Positions 39,775 through 47,497 of a stretch of DNA of 64,000 bases are shown piece after piece. This DNA is from Nocardioides marmorisolisilvae. Its GTDB lineage: Bacteria; Actinomycetota; Actinomycetes; Propionibacteriales; Nocardioidaceae. The DNA is taken from positions 588,746 through 652,745 of the forward strand of contig NZ_RJSG01000001.1 in NCBI RefSeq assembly GCF_003725775.1, in the 5' to 3' direction. The notes under the pieces are model-generated. The model did no database searches. It had not been told where the DNA came from and worked only from the letters and a program-made list of their open reading frames with translations. The stretch's first letter is position 1; each line of letters starts with the position of its first letter. The position numbers and the translations under genes are program-made.

Positions 39775-41197
39775 GCGCAGCCTCGGCGGCGTAGTAGCCG
39801 CTCATCCCGTGCACCCCGCCACCGGGGGGCGTCGAGGAGGAGCACAGGTAGTGACCGGGGATCCCGAGCGAGTAGGGGTTCCACGTGATCCGCGGCCGGA
39901 AGAGGATCTGGCGCGCGTTGTTCGCGCCGGCGCTGATGTCGCCGCCGATGTAGTTCGCGTTGTACGCCGCCATGTCGGTCGCGCTGCGCACGAAGGTGCC
40001 GACGATCCGGTCGCGGAACCCGGGCGCGAACCGCTCGATCTGCGCGGTCAGCGCTTCGGTGGCGTCACCGGTGAAGCCGGCCGGCACGTGCGCGTAGGCC
40101 CAGACTGGGTTGATCGTCCGTCCCTCCGAGACCGTGCTGCGGCTCGGGTCGGCGAGGTACTGCTGGCCGATCAGGGCGAACGGCCGGTCCGGCATCTCCC
40201 CGCGCGCGGTGGCGGCCTCGGTCGCGAAGACCTCCTCCGCGGTGCCGCCCAGGTGCAGGGTGCCGGCCTGCCGGCAGTCCTCGTTGGTCCACGGGACGTC
40301 GCCCTCGATCGCGTAGTCGACCTTGTGCACGGCCGGGCCGTACTGGTAGCGGTGAAAAGCCCGGCTGATCCGTCCCGGCAGGTCGTCGCCGAGGATCTCG
40401 AGCGCCCCGGCCGGGGCGACGTCGAGCAGGACCACCTCCGGGTCGTGCCCGAGGACCTCGCGCAGCTGGGCGCGGGAGGTGACGCGCACCCCGGTGCGCA
40501 CCGAGCCGCCGAGCTTCTCGAGCAGCCGGACGAGCGCTCCGGAGATCGAGCCGCTGCCGCCCTCGGCGACCGGCCAGCCGACCGCGTGGCCCGCGGCGGC
40601 GAGCATCAGCCCGACCGAGCCGCTCAGCGGGGTGTCCAGCCGCCCGAAGGCGTGCGCGGCGACGCCGGAGTACAGCGCGCGCGCCGGGTCGTCCTTCCAG
40701 TGCCGCACCGTGACCGTGGCCGGCAGCAACGCCTGCGGACCGAAGCGTCCGAAGGCGATCGGGTGCTTCGGAACGTGCACCGGCGGACGCATCGCGTCGA
40801 CCGCGATCTTGTCGAAGGTCCGCGCCAGCGGTTCGAAGACCCGGTGCCAGCTGCGGGCGTCCGCGCCCAGGGTGCGGTCGCTGTCGCTCATCGTGCGGGT
40901 GATGATCCCGGCCCGTCCGTCGTCGAGCGGGTGCGCCAGGTCGATCTGGGGCCACAGCCAGCGCAGGCCGTGCTCCTCCAGCCCGAGGGTGCTCAGGTAC
41001 GGCGACGCGGCCCCGGTCGGGTGGAACGCCGAGCAGTCGTCGTGCAGCAGACCCGGCACGATCCGCTCGCTGGTCCGGGTGCCGCCGCCGTAGGTCTCGG
41101 CCGCCTCGAGCACGGTGACCTCGAGCCCGGCCTGGGCCAGGCGGACCGCCCCGGCCAGCCCGTTGGGGCCGCTGCCGACCACCACGGCACGTCTCAT
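39761..41197 (-). CDS. phytoene-dehydrogenase-like FAD oxidoreductase
   Basis: A 478-residue flavoprotein with the N-terminal dinucleotide motif [28 protein letters not shown]. The C-terminal FAD segment ([28 protein letters not shown]) is typical of the CrtI/NAD(P)-binding FAD superfamily. The ATG at 41197 has aggtg 5 nt upstream and is preferred to a GTG at 41203. It is 7 nt after the DUF3556 stop, so co-transcribed. No carotenoid genes are nearby, so a different lipid or isoprenoid substrate is likely. Confidence 0.85.
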   Translation of the reverse strand: [478 protein letters not shown]

Positions 41198-41204
41198 CGG
41201 CACC

Positions 41205-43055
41205 TCACCCGGTCGGCTGACCGGACGTCAGCGTCTGCTGACGAACGTACCCAGGTGCGGTCCAGGTGGCCGCCAGCGGGATCGGGCCGTTGGGCAGCCA
41301 CGGCTGCTCGGCCACGCAGTCGGCCACGTTCCAGGTGCCGCGCTCGACCACGCCGAGGGCAGCGTCGATGACCCGGTACTCCTGCGGCGGGTTCAGCCAC
41401 GGCGTCGCCTGCGACTCGCAGTACATGACCACCAGGTCGCCCGGTGCCAGACCGAGACGCTTCTGCACCGCGGCGATCATCCGGTCGTCGTGCAGGTGCC
41501 CGTCGCCGAAGTTCCAGCCGAGGACGGCGTTGCAGACGAACTCCCCGTCGCGGATCGTCCGGGTCTCGATGTCGTCGAGGTGGGCGTAGGCCGCCGAGAA
41601 GAGCCCGCGCCCCTGGCTGTGCAGCGCCCGCCACGAGGTCACCTTCTGCAAGGTCATCTCGGCGTCGTCCTTCTCGTACGGCGTCGGGGCCATCCGCTGG
41701 AGCTGGTCGACCTGGTTCTCCACCAGCGGCAGCTCGTTGAGCCGTTCCTCGACGCCCGGCTTCATCAGCCAGATCGCCGAGGCCCAGTTGCCGGCGTACT
41801 GACGCATCGAGGGCAGGAACGAGACCAGGTCGGGGCGCAGGTTGCCGAGGATCGGCCCGAAGGTGAGCAGCGCGAAGATCGGGATCAGCAGCAGCGGCTG
41901 GTGGAAGTCCCAGATGTTGTAGACCGAGGCGTCGAAGCCGTCACCGAAACCACCCCACAGCACGATCGCGATGTAGCCGAAGTAGACGTTCCACTCCAAC
42001 GGCACCGCGAGCGGGAAGGTCGAGGTGATGAAGATGTGGAAGGCGAGCATCGCGACCGCGCCCAGCAGGGCGATGGTGTTGTTGGTGGTCAGCAGCAGCG
42101 TCACCGGGATGATGATCTCGACCGTCGTCCCGCCCACGTGCGCCATGAACCAGGCCAGCCGGCTGGGGCGCAGGTCGTCGGGGAAGTTCCGGTAGTGCAT
42201 CCGCTTCACGAAGCCGGGCTGCCCGGGCTGGTTGGAGACCATCGGGGGCACCACGTTCACGAAGTGCAGCCCGAGCTTGGAGGTACCGGCACCGATCCAG
42301 ACGATGCAGATGATGATCTTGAAGGCGACCACCAGGTCCAGGAAGTCGCCGGCGTTCGCTCCGTCGCGCAGCACGAGCGCGCCCAGGGTCGCGGAGAACA
42401 GCATGATCGGCAGGTACTGCTCGGAACGGCCCGCCAGGAAGATCACCTTGTCGCGCAGGCCCATCAACGGCATCGTCACCAGGATCGGGATGAACGCGTA
42501 CGCCGGCACCAGCTCCTGCGGCCCGGTGCCCACCGGGACGTGCTTCACCAGGTCGGCGTGGATGGCCAGCGGGTAGACGAGGCTGGCGAGCACGGCCAGG
42601 AACAGCACCACGTCACCGACGGTGCGCTCATCCCCTCCGGTGCCCGGGACGTGCCGGCCCCACGGCGCCATCCGCAGCGTGCCGGGGCGGATCCAGAAGC
42701 GGACGTTGCCGAGCATCGGGGCGAAGTGCCCGCACAGCGGGCCGAACGCACCGCCGAGGCCGAGGACCTCGAGCAGCATCAGCCAGATGGCCAGCTTCTG
42801 GTAGACGACGATGTTGTCGAACCAGGTGCCCGGGTCGGAGAAGTGCACGCCGACCGTGGTCCACGAGGTGATCGCCAGGCCGACGCCGAAGTACAGGCCG
42901 AGCATCTTCAGGACGTAGACGACGTGCAGCACCCGCGGGGTGCCGAAGCCGTCGTCGACCCAGTGCGTGGCCAGGATCCGGATCCGCTCGCGCAGCGGGA
43001 GCTGGAGGAAGACCTGGGGTTCGACGGGTTGCTCGCTCGGGGTGATGAATCCCAT
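41205..43055 (-). CDS. DUF3556 multi-pass membrane protein
   Basis: A 616-residue protein with roughly eight to ten helices between residues 40 and 420 and a soluble C-terminal domain of about 200 residues (AEMTLQKVTSWRALHSQGRG... DGEFVCNAVLGWNFGDGHLHDDRMIAAVQKRLGL). The pattern matches what I recall of DUF3556, a family of mycobacteria and relatives with unknown function. It is leaderless: minus-strand TAGCCT (43067-43062), 6 nt. It forms an operon with the downstream flavoprotein and is divergent from a PucR/CdaR regulator. Confidence 0.75.
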   Translation of the reverse strand: MGFITPSEQPVEPQVFLQLPLRERIRILATHWVDDGFGTPRVLHVVYVLKMLGLYFGVGLAITSWTTVGVHFSDPGTWFDNIVVYQKLAIWLMLLEVLGLGGAFGPLCGHFAPMLGNVRFWIRPGTLRMAPWGRHVPGTGGDERTVGDVVLFLAVLASLVYPLAIHADLVKHVPVGTGPQELVPAYAFIPILVTMPLMGLRDKVIFLAGRSEQYLPIMLFSATLGALVLRDGANAGDFLDLVVAFKIIICIVWIGAGTSKLGLHFVNVVPPMVSNQPGQPGFVKRMHYRNFPDDLRPSRLAWFMAHVGGTTVEIIIPVTLLLTTNNTIALLGAVAMLAFHIFITSTFPLAVPLEWNVYFGYIAIVLWGGFGDGFDASVYNIWDFHQPLLLIPIFALLTFGPILGNLRPDLVSFLPSMRQYAGNWASAIWLMKPGVEERLNELPLVENQVDQLQRMAPTPYEKDDAEMTLQKVTSWRALHSQGRGLFSAAYAHLDDIETRTIRDGEFVCNAVLGWNFGDGHLHDDRMIAAVQKRLGLAPGDLVVMYCESQATPWLNPPQEYRVIDAALGVVERGTWNVADCVAEQPWLPNGPIPLAATWTAPGYVRQQTLTSGQPTG

Positions 43056-43101
43056 GGGTTGAGGCTAGGGCCCGCAGGAGCAGGGCGGCATTGTGCTCGC
43101 G

Positions 43102-43160
43102 GACCAAGGTTTGCACCGGAAAACCAAGAGTCGCTGACAGTTACGCGATGATCTTTGGTC
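43102..43160. promoter_or_regulatory. ACCAAG half-sites between DUF3556 operon and PucR-type gene
   Basis: accaag occurs at 43103-43108 and 43123-43128 (20 bp apart), and its near-inverse ctttggt at 43153-43159. The set lies in the divergent gap, just before the PucR-type start, and could be the operator of that regulator. AT-rich islands of this kind are otherwise rare here. Confidence 0.5.
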
Positions 43161-43175
43161 TGCCACCATGAAGCC

Positions 43176-44432
43176 GTGCAGAAGGCTGACACCGACTTCA
43201 TCACCCGGACGACGACCCGGGTGACGGCCACGGCCGATCGGATGATCGAGACCGTCGCCGACCTGACGGGTGAGCTGCTCGGTGTGCTGATCGAGACGAT
43301 CACCGACCTCCAGGGCGATCCGAAGATCGTCGAGCTGCTCGAGGCGAGCATCGACGGCAACCTGAAGACCATCGCCGAGGTCATCCGCTACGACATGCCG
43401 GTCGCCGAGATCACTGCGCCACCGACCGCTGTCGAGTACGCCCGCCGGCTCGCCCAGCGCGGTGTCTCCTCCAGTGCCCTGCTCCGCGCCTACCGCCTCG
43501 GGCAGGAGACGGCGACGGCCTGGGCGCTGGAGCGGATCAGCGAGGAGGAGGCCGATCCGCGCGTCGCGTACGCCGCCGGCCAGGCCTTCGTCGCGATCAC
43601 CTTCCGCTACATCGACGCCGTCTCGGAACAGGTGCTCACGGTCTACGAGGTCGAGCGGGAGCGCTGGCTGGCCAACCGCAACACCGTGCGCGCCGAGGTG
43701 CTGGCCGACCTGCTGGCCGGCGAGAGCATCGACGCGACCACGGCCGAGAACGCCCTGGGGTACCGGTTCCGGCAGACCCACGTCGGCGTGGTGCTGTGGA
43801 GCACCGGCGAGCCGACGACGGGCGACCTCGCCGACCTGGAGCGACACCTCGGCCGGCTGGCCAAGGCGCTCGGCGGCACCGGGCAACCGCTGTTCGTGGC
43901 GCAGGACCGTGCCACCGCCTGGGGCTGGGTGCCGCTGGGCAACGCCAAGGTGCGGATCGGCGCGCTGACCGACCTCGAGGACGTCGGCATCCGGGTCGCG
44001 ATCGGCGTCCCGGCGCCGGGTGTCGAGGGCTTCCGCAACTCCCACCTCGACGCCTTGGCTGCTCAGTCCGTGGCGCTGGTCGCGCAGGACCGCGCGCAGG
44101 CGGTGACGGCGTACTCGGACCCCGAGGTGCGCGCCGCCGCCCTGCTGTCCGCCGACCTGGACTCGACCCGACGGTTGGTCCGCTCCGCCCTCGGCGGGCT
44201 CGCCGAGGACAGCGACGGGGCCGAACGGCTGCGCGAGACGCTGCGGGTCTTCCTCTCCACCCGCAACAGCTTCGCCGCCACCGCCGAGCTGGTGCACCTG
44301 CACAAGAACACGGTGAAGTACCGGGTCGACCGCGCCGTCGAGCTGCGCGGTCGCAGCGTCGACGAGGACCGCCTCGACCTCGAGCTCGCGCTCATCGCGT
44401 GCCGCTGGCTGGGCCCGGCCGCGGTCTCTTGA
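43176..44432 (+). CDS. PucR/CdaR-family transcriptional regulator
   Basis: About 418 residues from a GTG at 43176 (a TTG 21 bp earlier is possible). An N-terminal RsbR-like/alpha-helical sensory region is followed by a GGDEF-like CdaR domain around 190-300. The C-terminal PucR HTH_30 is TRNSFAATAELVHLHKNTVKYRVDRAVEL. Regulators of this type control nearby operons in response to small metabolites. The divergent DUF3556-flavoprotein operon is the natural target. Confidence 0.87.
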   Translation: MQKADTDFITRTTTRVTATADRMIETVADLTGELLGVLIETITDLQGDPKIVELLEASIDGNLKTIAEVIRYDMPVAEITAPPTAVEYARRLAQRGVSSSALLRAYRLGQETATAWALERISEEEADPRVAYAAGQAFVAITFRYIDAVSEQVLTVYEVERERWLANRNTVRAEVLADLLAGESIDATTAENALGYRFRQTHVGVVLWSTGEPTTGDLADLERHLGRLAKALGGTGQPLFVAQDRATAWGWVPLGNAKVRIGALTDLEDVGIRVAIGVPAPGVEGFRNSHLDALAAQSVALVAQDRAQAVTAYSDPEVRAAALLSADLDSTRRLVRSALGGLAEDSDGAERLRETLRVFLSTRNSFAATAELVHLHKNTVKYRVDRAVELRGRSVDEDRLDLELALIACRWLGPAAVS

Positions 44433-44454
44433 GCAGCCCCGCTACCTTGGCGCC

Positions 44455-44784
44455 GTGACCGACCCCTTGCGTGTCCGCTCCTGGTTCCGTGCGATCGCCC
44501 TGGCCGAGGCCTGCTCGTGGCTCGGTCTCCTGATCGGGATGTACCTCAAGTACGTGCCCGAGACGACCGAGGCCGGCGTCCACGTGATGGGGCCGATCCA
44601 CGGCTGCATCTTCCTGGCCTACGTGCTCTTCATCCCGACCGCGCGCACGACCTTCGGCTGGTCGGCCCGGACCACACTGCTGGCCCTGGTCTCCAGCATC
44701 CCGCCGTTCGCGACGGCGGTCTTCGAGGTCCTCGCCGACCGTCGCGGTCTGCTGTCGGTGGTCGAGGCGGTCGAAACCCGCTGA
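44455..44784 (+). CDS. DUF3817 membrane protein
   Basis: A 109-residue protein with three helices and the DUF3817 pattern (FRAIALAEACSWLGLLIGMYLKYVPE... GPIHGCIFLAYVLF). The family is common and uncharacterised in actinobacteria. The GTG start lies 6 nt after TACCTT (44443-44448), so it is leaderless. The last residues (VVEAVETR) are encoded by sequence loosely resembling the dispersed repeat. Confidence 0.82.
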   Translation: MTDPLRVRSWFRAIALAEACSWLGLLIGMYLKYVPETTEAGVHVMGPIHGCIFLAYVLFIPTARTTFGWSARTTLLALVSSIPPFATAVFEVLADRRGLLSVVEAVETR

Positions 44785-44861
44785 CACCGGCGCAGACCCG
44801 GGCGAAAACGACTTCCCGGATACCCGGGTAACCACCGGCATCGCACGTGCCACAGTGCCCC

Positions 44862-46304
44862 ATGCTCACCAGGCTGAAGAAGGGGACCGCGGTGCTCGCC
44901 GCCGTCGCCGCCGCGCTGTTCGCACCGACCTCGATCGGCACCTCCGAGGCTGCGACCCCCTCCCCGACCGCGCCGTGCGACGCGATCAGTCCGATCGCCA
45001 TCCCGTGCGTGGCGCTCGGCAAGACCTTCGACGCGGTCGCGGCCGAGTGCCGGCGGGTCGGCATCCCGGACAAACTCTGCACGCTGCCGCTGGCCCACAA
45101 CGTGACCCAGGCAGCCCGCGATGCCTACCTGGCTTCGTGGGTGCACCGCACCGCGCAGTTCCAGTACACCCTCGGTGACCCGCTCGCACTGCGGGACGCG
45201 CAGTGGATCGGCACCCACAACTCGTTCAACTCCCTGAGCAGCTCGTTCACGCTGTCGCACGCCGACTCCAACCAGCAGCTCTCGCTGACCCAGCAGCTCG
45301 ACATCGACGTGCGCTCGATCGAGCTGGACCTGCACTACATCCCGCAGCTCCTCGGGCTCCTCGGCACCAAGGCCGTCACCGTCTGCCACGGCCAGGGACC
45401 GGAGGTGCACGACCTCGGCTGCACCACCGAGCCGACGTTCGCGAAGGTGTTGCCGGAGGTGGCGACCTGGCTCAACGCGCCCGGTCACGGCAACGAGGTG
45501 GTCCTGCTCTACCTGGAGGACAACCTGCAGAACGCGGCGGCGTACGCCTCGACGATCGCCACCCTGGACCAGGTCCTGCGCCGACCTGACGGCAGCAGCC
45601 TGATCTACAAGCCGAACCCGGCGCAGAAGGCGGCGAACGGCTGCACGCCGCTCCCGCTGGACAAGTCCCGCGACGACGTCCGCGCCGCCGGCGCCCAGGT
45701 CGTCCTGGTCGGCTCGTGCGCTCCCGGTTGGTCGGCCGACGTCTTCGACTGGAACCCGGCACACGTCGAGAGCGGCTCGACCTCGGCGTACCAGCCCTAC
45801 CCGGCGTGCGACGCGACCTACGGTCCGTCGGTCTACGCGAACCAGATGGTCCGCTACTACGAGGACAGCACGCTGGTCTCGACGCTGCTCAACCCGACGC
45901 GTCCTCCGGTCGACCCCGAGGCGCTGACCCCGGAGAAGGTCGCCGCGATGACGTCCTGCGGCGTCAACCTGTTCGGGTTCGACCAGCTGTTGCCCGAGGA
46001 CGGCCGGATCCAGTCCACCCTGTGGAGCTGGGCGCCGGACGAGCCGGTCGCGGGCAACGGGGCCTGCACCCGGCAGGCCGCGGACGGGCGCTGGCACGCC
46101 GCAGCGTGCACCGACCTGCACCCCGCTGCCTGCAAGAACGGCGACACCTGGACGGTGACCGCGCCGGTCGCGGAGGCAGCGGCACCCGCGGCCTGCGCGG
46201 CGATCGGGAGCACCTTCGCAGTCCCGCGATCGGGTGAGCAGAACACCCGGCTGCGCGCTGCGGCAGGCTCGACAGACGTCTGGGTCGACTACCTGATCAG
46301 CTGA
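44862..46304 (+). CDS. secreted PI-PLC-like phosphodiesterase
   Basis: A 480-residue protein from the ATG at 44862 with a signal peptide (to about residue 32). A PLC-like TIM-barrel follows: GTHNSFNS and VCHGQG place the two catalytic His, and SIELDLHYI resembles the metal/substrate strand. Residues about 385-480 form a Cys-rich domain (W-containing, CTDLHPAACKNGDTWTV) that resembles C-type-lectin-like carbohydrate binders. It probably cleaves phosphodiesters of lipids outside the cell. A long hairpin terminates it. Confidence 0.78.
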   Translation: MLTRLKKGTAVLAAVAAALFAPTSIGTSEAATPSPTAPCDAISPIAIPCVALGKTFDAVAAECRRVGIPDKLCTLPLAHNVTQAARDAYLASWVHRTAQFQYTLGDPLALRDAQWIGTHNSFNSLSSSFTLSHADSNQQLSLTQQLDIDVRSIELDLHYIPQLLGLLGTKAVTVCHGQGPEVHDLGCTTEPTFAKVLPEVATWLNAPGHGNEVVLLYLEDNLQNAAAYASTIATLDQVLRRPDGSSLIYKPNPAQKAANGCTPLPLDKSRDDVRAAGAQVVLVGSCAPGWSADVFDWNPAHVESGSTSAYQPYPACDATYGPSVYANQMVRYYEDSTLVSTLLNPTRPPVDPEALTPEKVAAMTSCGVNLFGFDQLLPEDGRIQSTLWSWAPDEPVAGNGACTRQAADGRWHAAACTDLHPAACKNGDTWTVTAPVAEAAAPAACAAIGSTFAVPRSGEQNTRLRAAAGSTDVWVDYLIS

Positions 46305-46317
46305 ATCGCTGACCGCA

Positions 46318-46364
46318 CATCGAACCTGCCGGACGTGGGGGGACGTGGTCCGGCAGGCTCGATG
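46318..46364. terminator. bidirectional hairpin terminator
   Basis: catcgaacctgccggac (46318-46334) pairs with gtccggcaggctcgatg (46348-46364): 17-bp arms with a single G-U type mismatch and a 13-base loop. It sits between the PLC-like stop (46304) and the convergent lamin-tail-protein stop (46373). Confidence 0.85.
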
Positions 46365-46672
46365 CGGGGGCTTCAGAGGAGCGGCGTCAGGCCCGTCGCC
46401 GTGCCGCCGAGGTAGTTCGACGACTCCGCGGCGGTGGCCGTGAACGGCGACAGGATCGCGATCACGATCGGGCCCGCGGTGCAGGTCGCGACGCCGGACG
46501 CGTTGGTGACCGCGGTGCAGCCGGTCACCGCCGATCCGCCGTTGAGCTTCGTGGTGACCGGGACGCCTGCGGCCGGCAGGCCGGTGACGGCCGACTTCAC
46601 CGTGGTCGTGTAGGTCACCCGCAGCGTCAGCAGGCTGAGCACCGACGAGGTCGCCTTGGTGGTGACGGTGAC

Positions 46673-47170
46673 CGGCGCCTTCGCGACCGTCAGTGAGCGG
46701 CTCACCGGGGTGGCCGCGACGTAGTTGCCGTTTCCGCCCTGGCTGGCCGTGATCGTGCAGGTGCCGGCGGCGACCGGGTGCGCCGAGGTGCCGACCACCG
46801 TGCAGACGCCCGGGGTCTCCGAGGTCAGCGTCACTGCAAGGCCCGAGCTGGCGCTCGCCGTGAGGGCGACGTCCGCGCCGCCGTACACCGTGTTGCCGGG
46901 CTGGGCGAAGGTGATCGTCTGCGCGGCCTTGGCGACGCTCAGCGAGCGGCTCACGGGGGTCGCGGCGTTGAACACGTCGTTGCCGAGCTGCGTGGCGGTG
47001 ATCGTGCAGGTGCCTGCCGAGACCGGATGCACTGACGTGCCGACCACCGAGCAGACGCCCGGGGTCTCCGAGGTCAGGGTCACGTCGAGACCCGAGCTCG
47101 CAGTCGCGGTCAGCGCCACGTCGGAGCCGCCGAAGCCGGTGTCACCGGGCTGGGCGAAGGTGATCGACTG
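46673..47170 (-). repeat. two tandem 249-bp (83-residue) Ig-like repeats
   Basis: Unit A (47170-46922) and unit B (46921-46673) both read Q-S/T-ITFAQPG, then TSETPGVC-VVGTS-HPV-AGTCTITA, then ATPVSRSL-VAKA. The 249-bp period is exact. They lie downstream of the in-frame TAG and would be the stalk of the full-length secreted protein. Confidence 0.85.
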
Positions 47171-47497
47171 GTCGGCCTTGCTGACCGCGAACGACTGGCT
47201 CGCGTGACCGGCGTTGAAGCCCTGCGCCGCGGCCTGGTCGGCGTTCAGGGTGCAGGTGCCGACGCCGTTGAGGCTGACGATGCCCACCGTGATCGAGCAG
47301 ACGCCGGCCGAGGTCGGGTCGACGCTGATGACCACCGGGTTGGCCGAGCCGCCACCGGTCGCGGCCGGCACGTAGGTCTGGCCGATCCGACCGTCCGTCG
47401 GTGCGTCGGTCGTGAAGGTGACGGTCTGGGCGGCCGGCGGGGTGCAGTTGATCGTGCCGCGGCGGATCGAGTGCCCGTCGGTGTCGCCGTCGTCGGA

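Noticed and set aside
39761-41197. Carotenoid biosynthesis cluster
   Set aside because: Only one CrtI-like flavoprotein is present; there is no phytoene synthase, cyclase or GGPP synthase in the window.
44757-44784. Dispersed-repeat copy at the 3' end of the DUF3817 gene
   Set aside because: The match (ggtcgaggcggtcgaaacc) is too weak to separate from chance; kept only as a remark.
46263-46275. gcaggctcgacag as another repeat copy
   Set aside because: Only a few core bases agree and it is ordinary coding sequence of the PLC-like gene.
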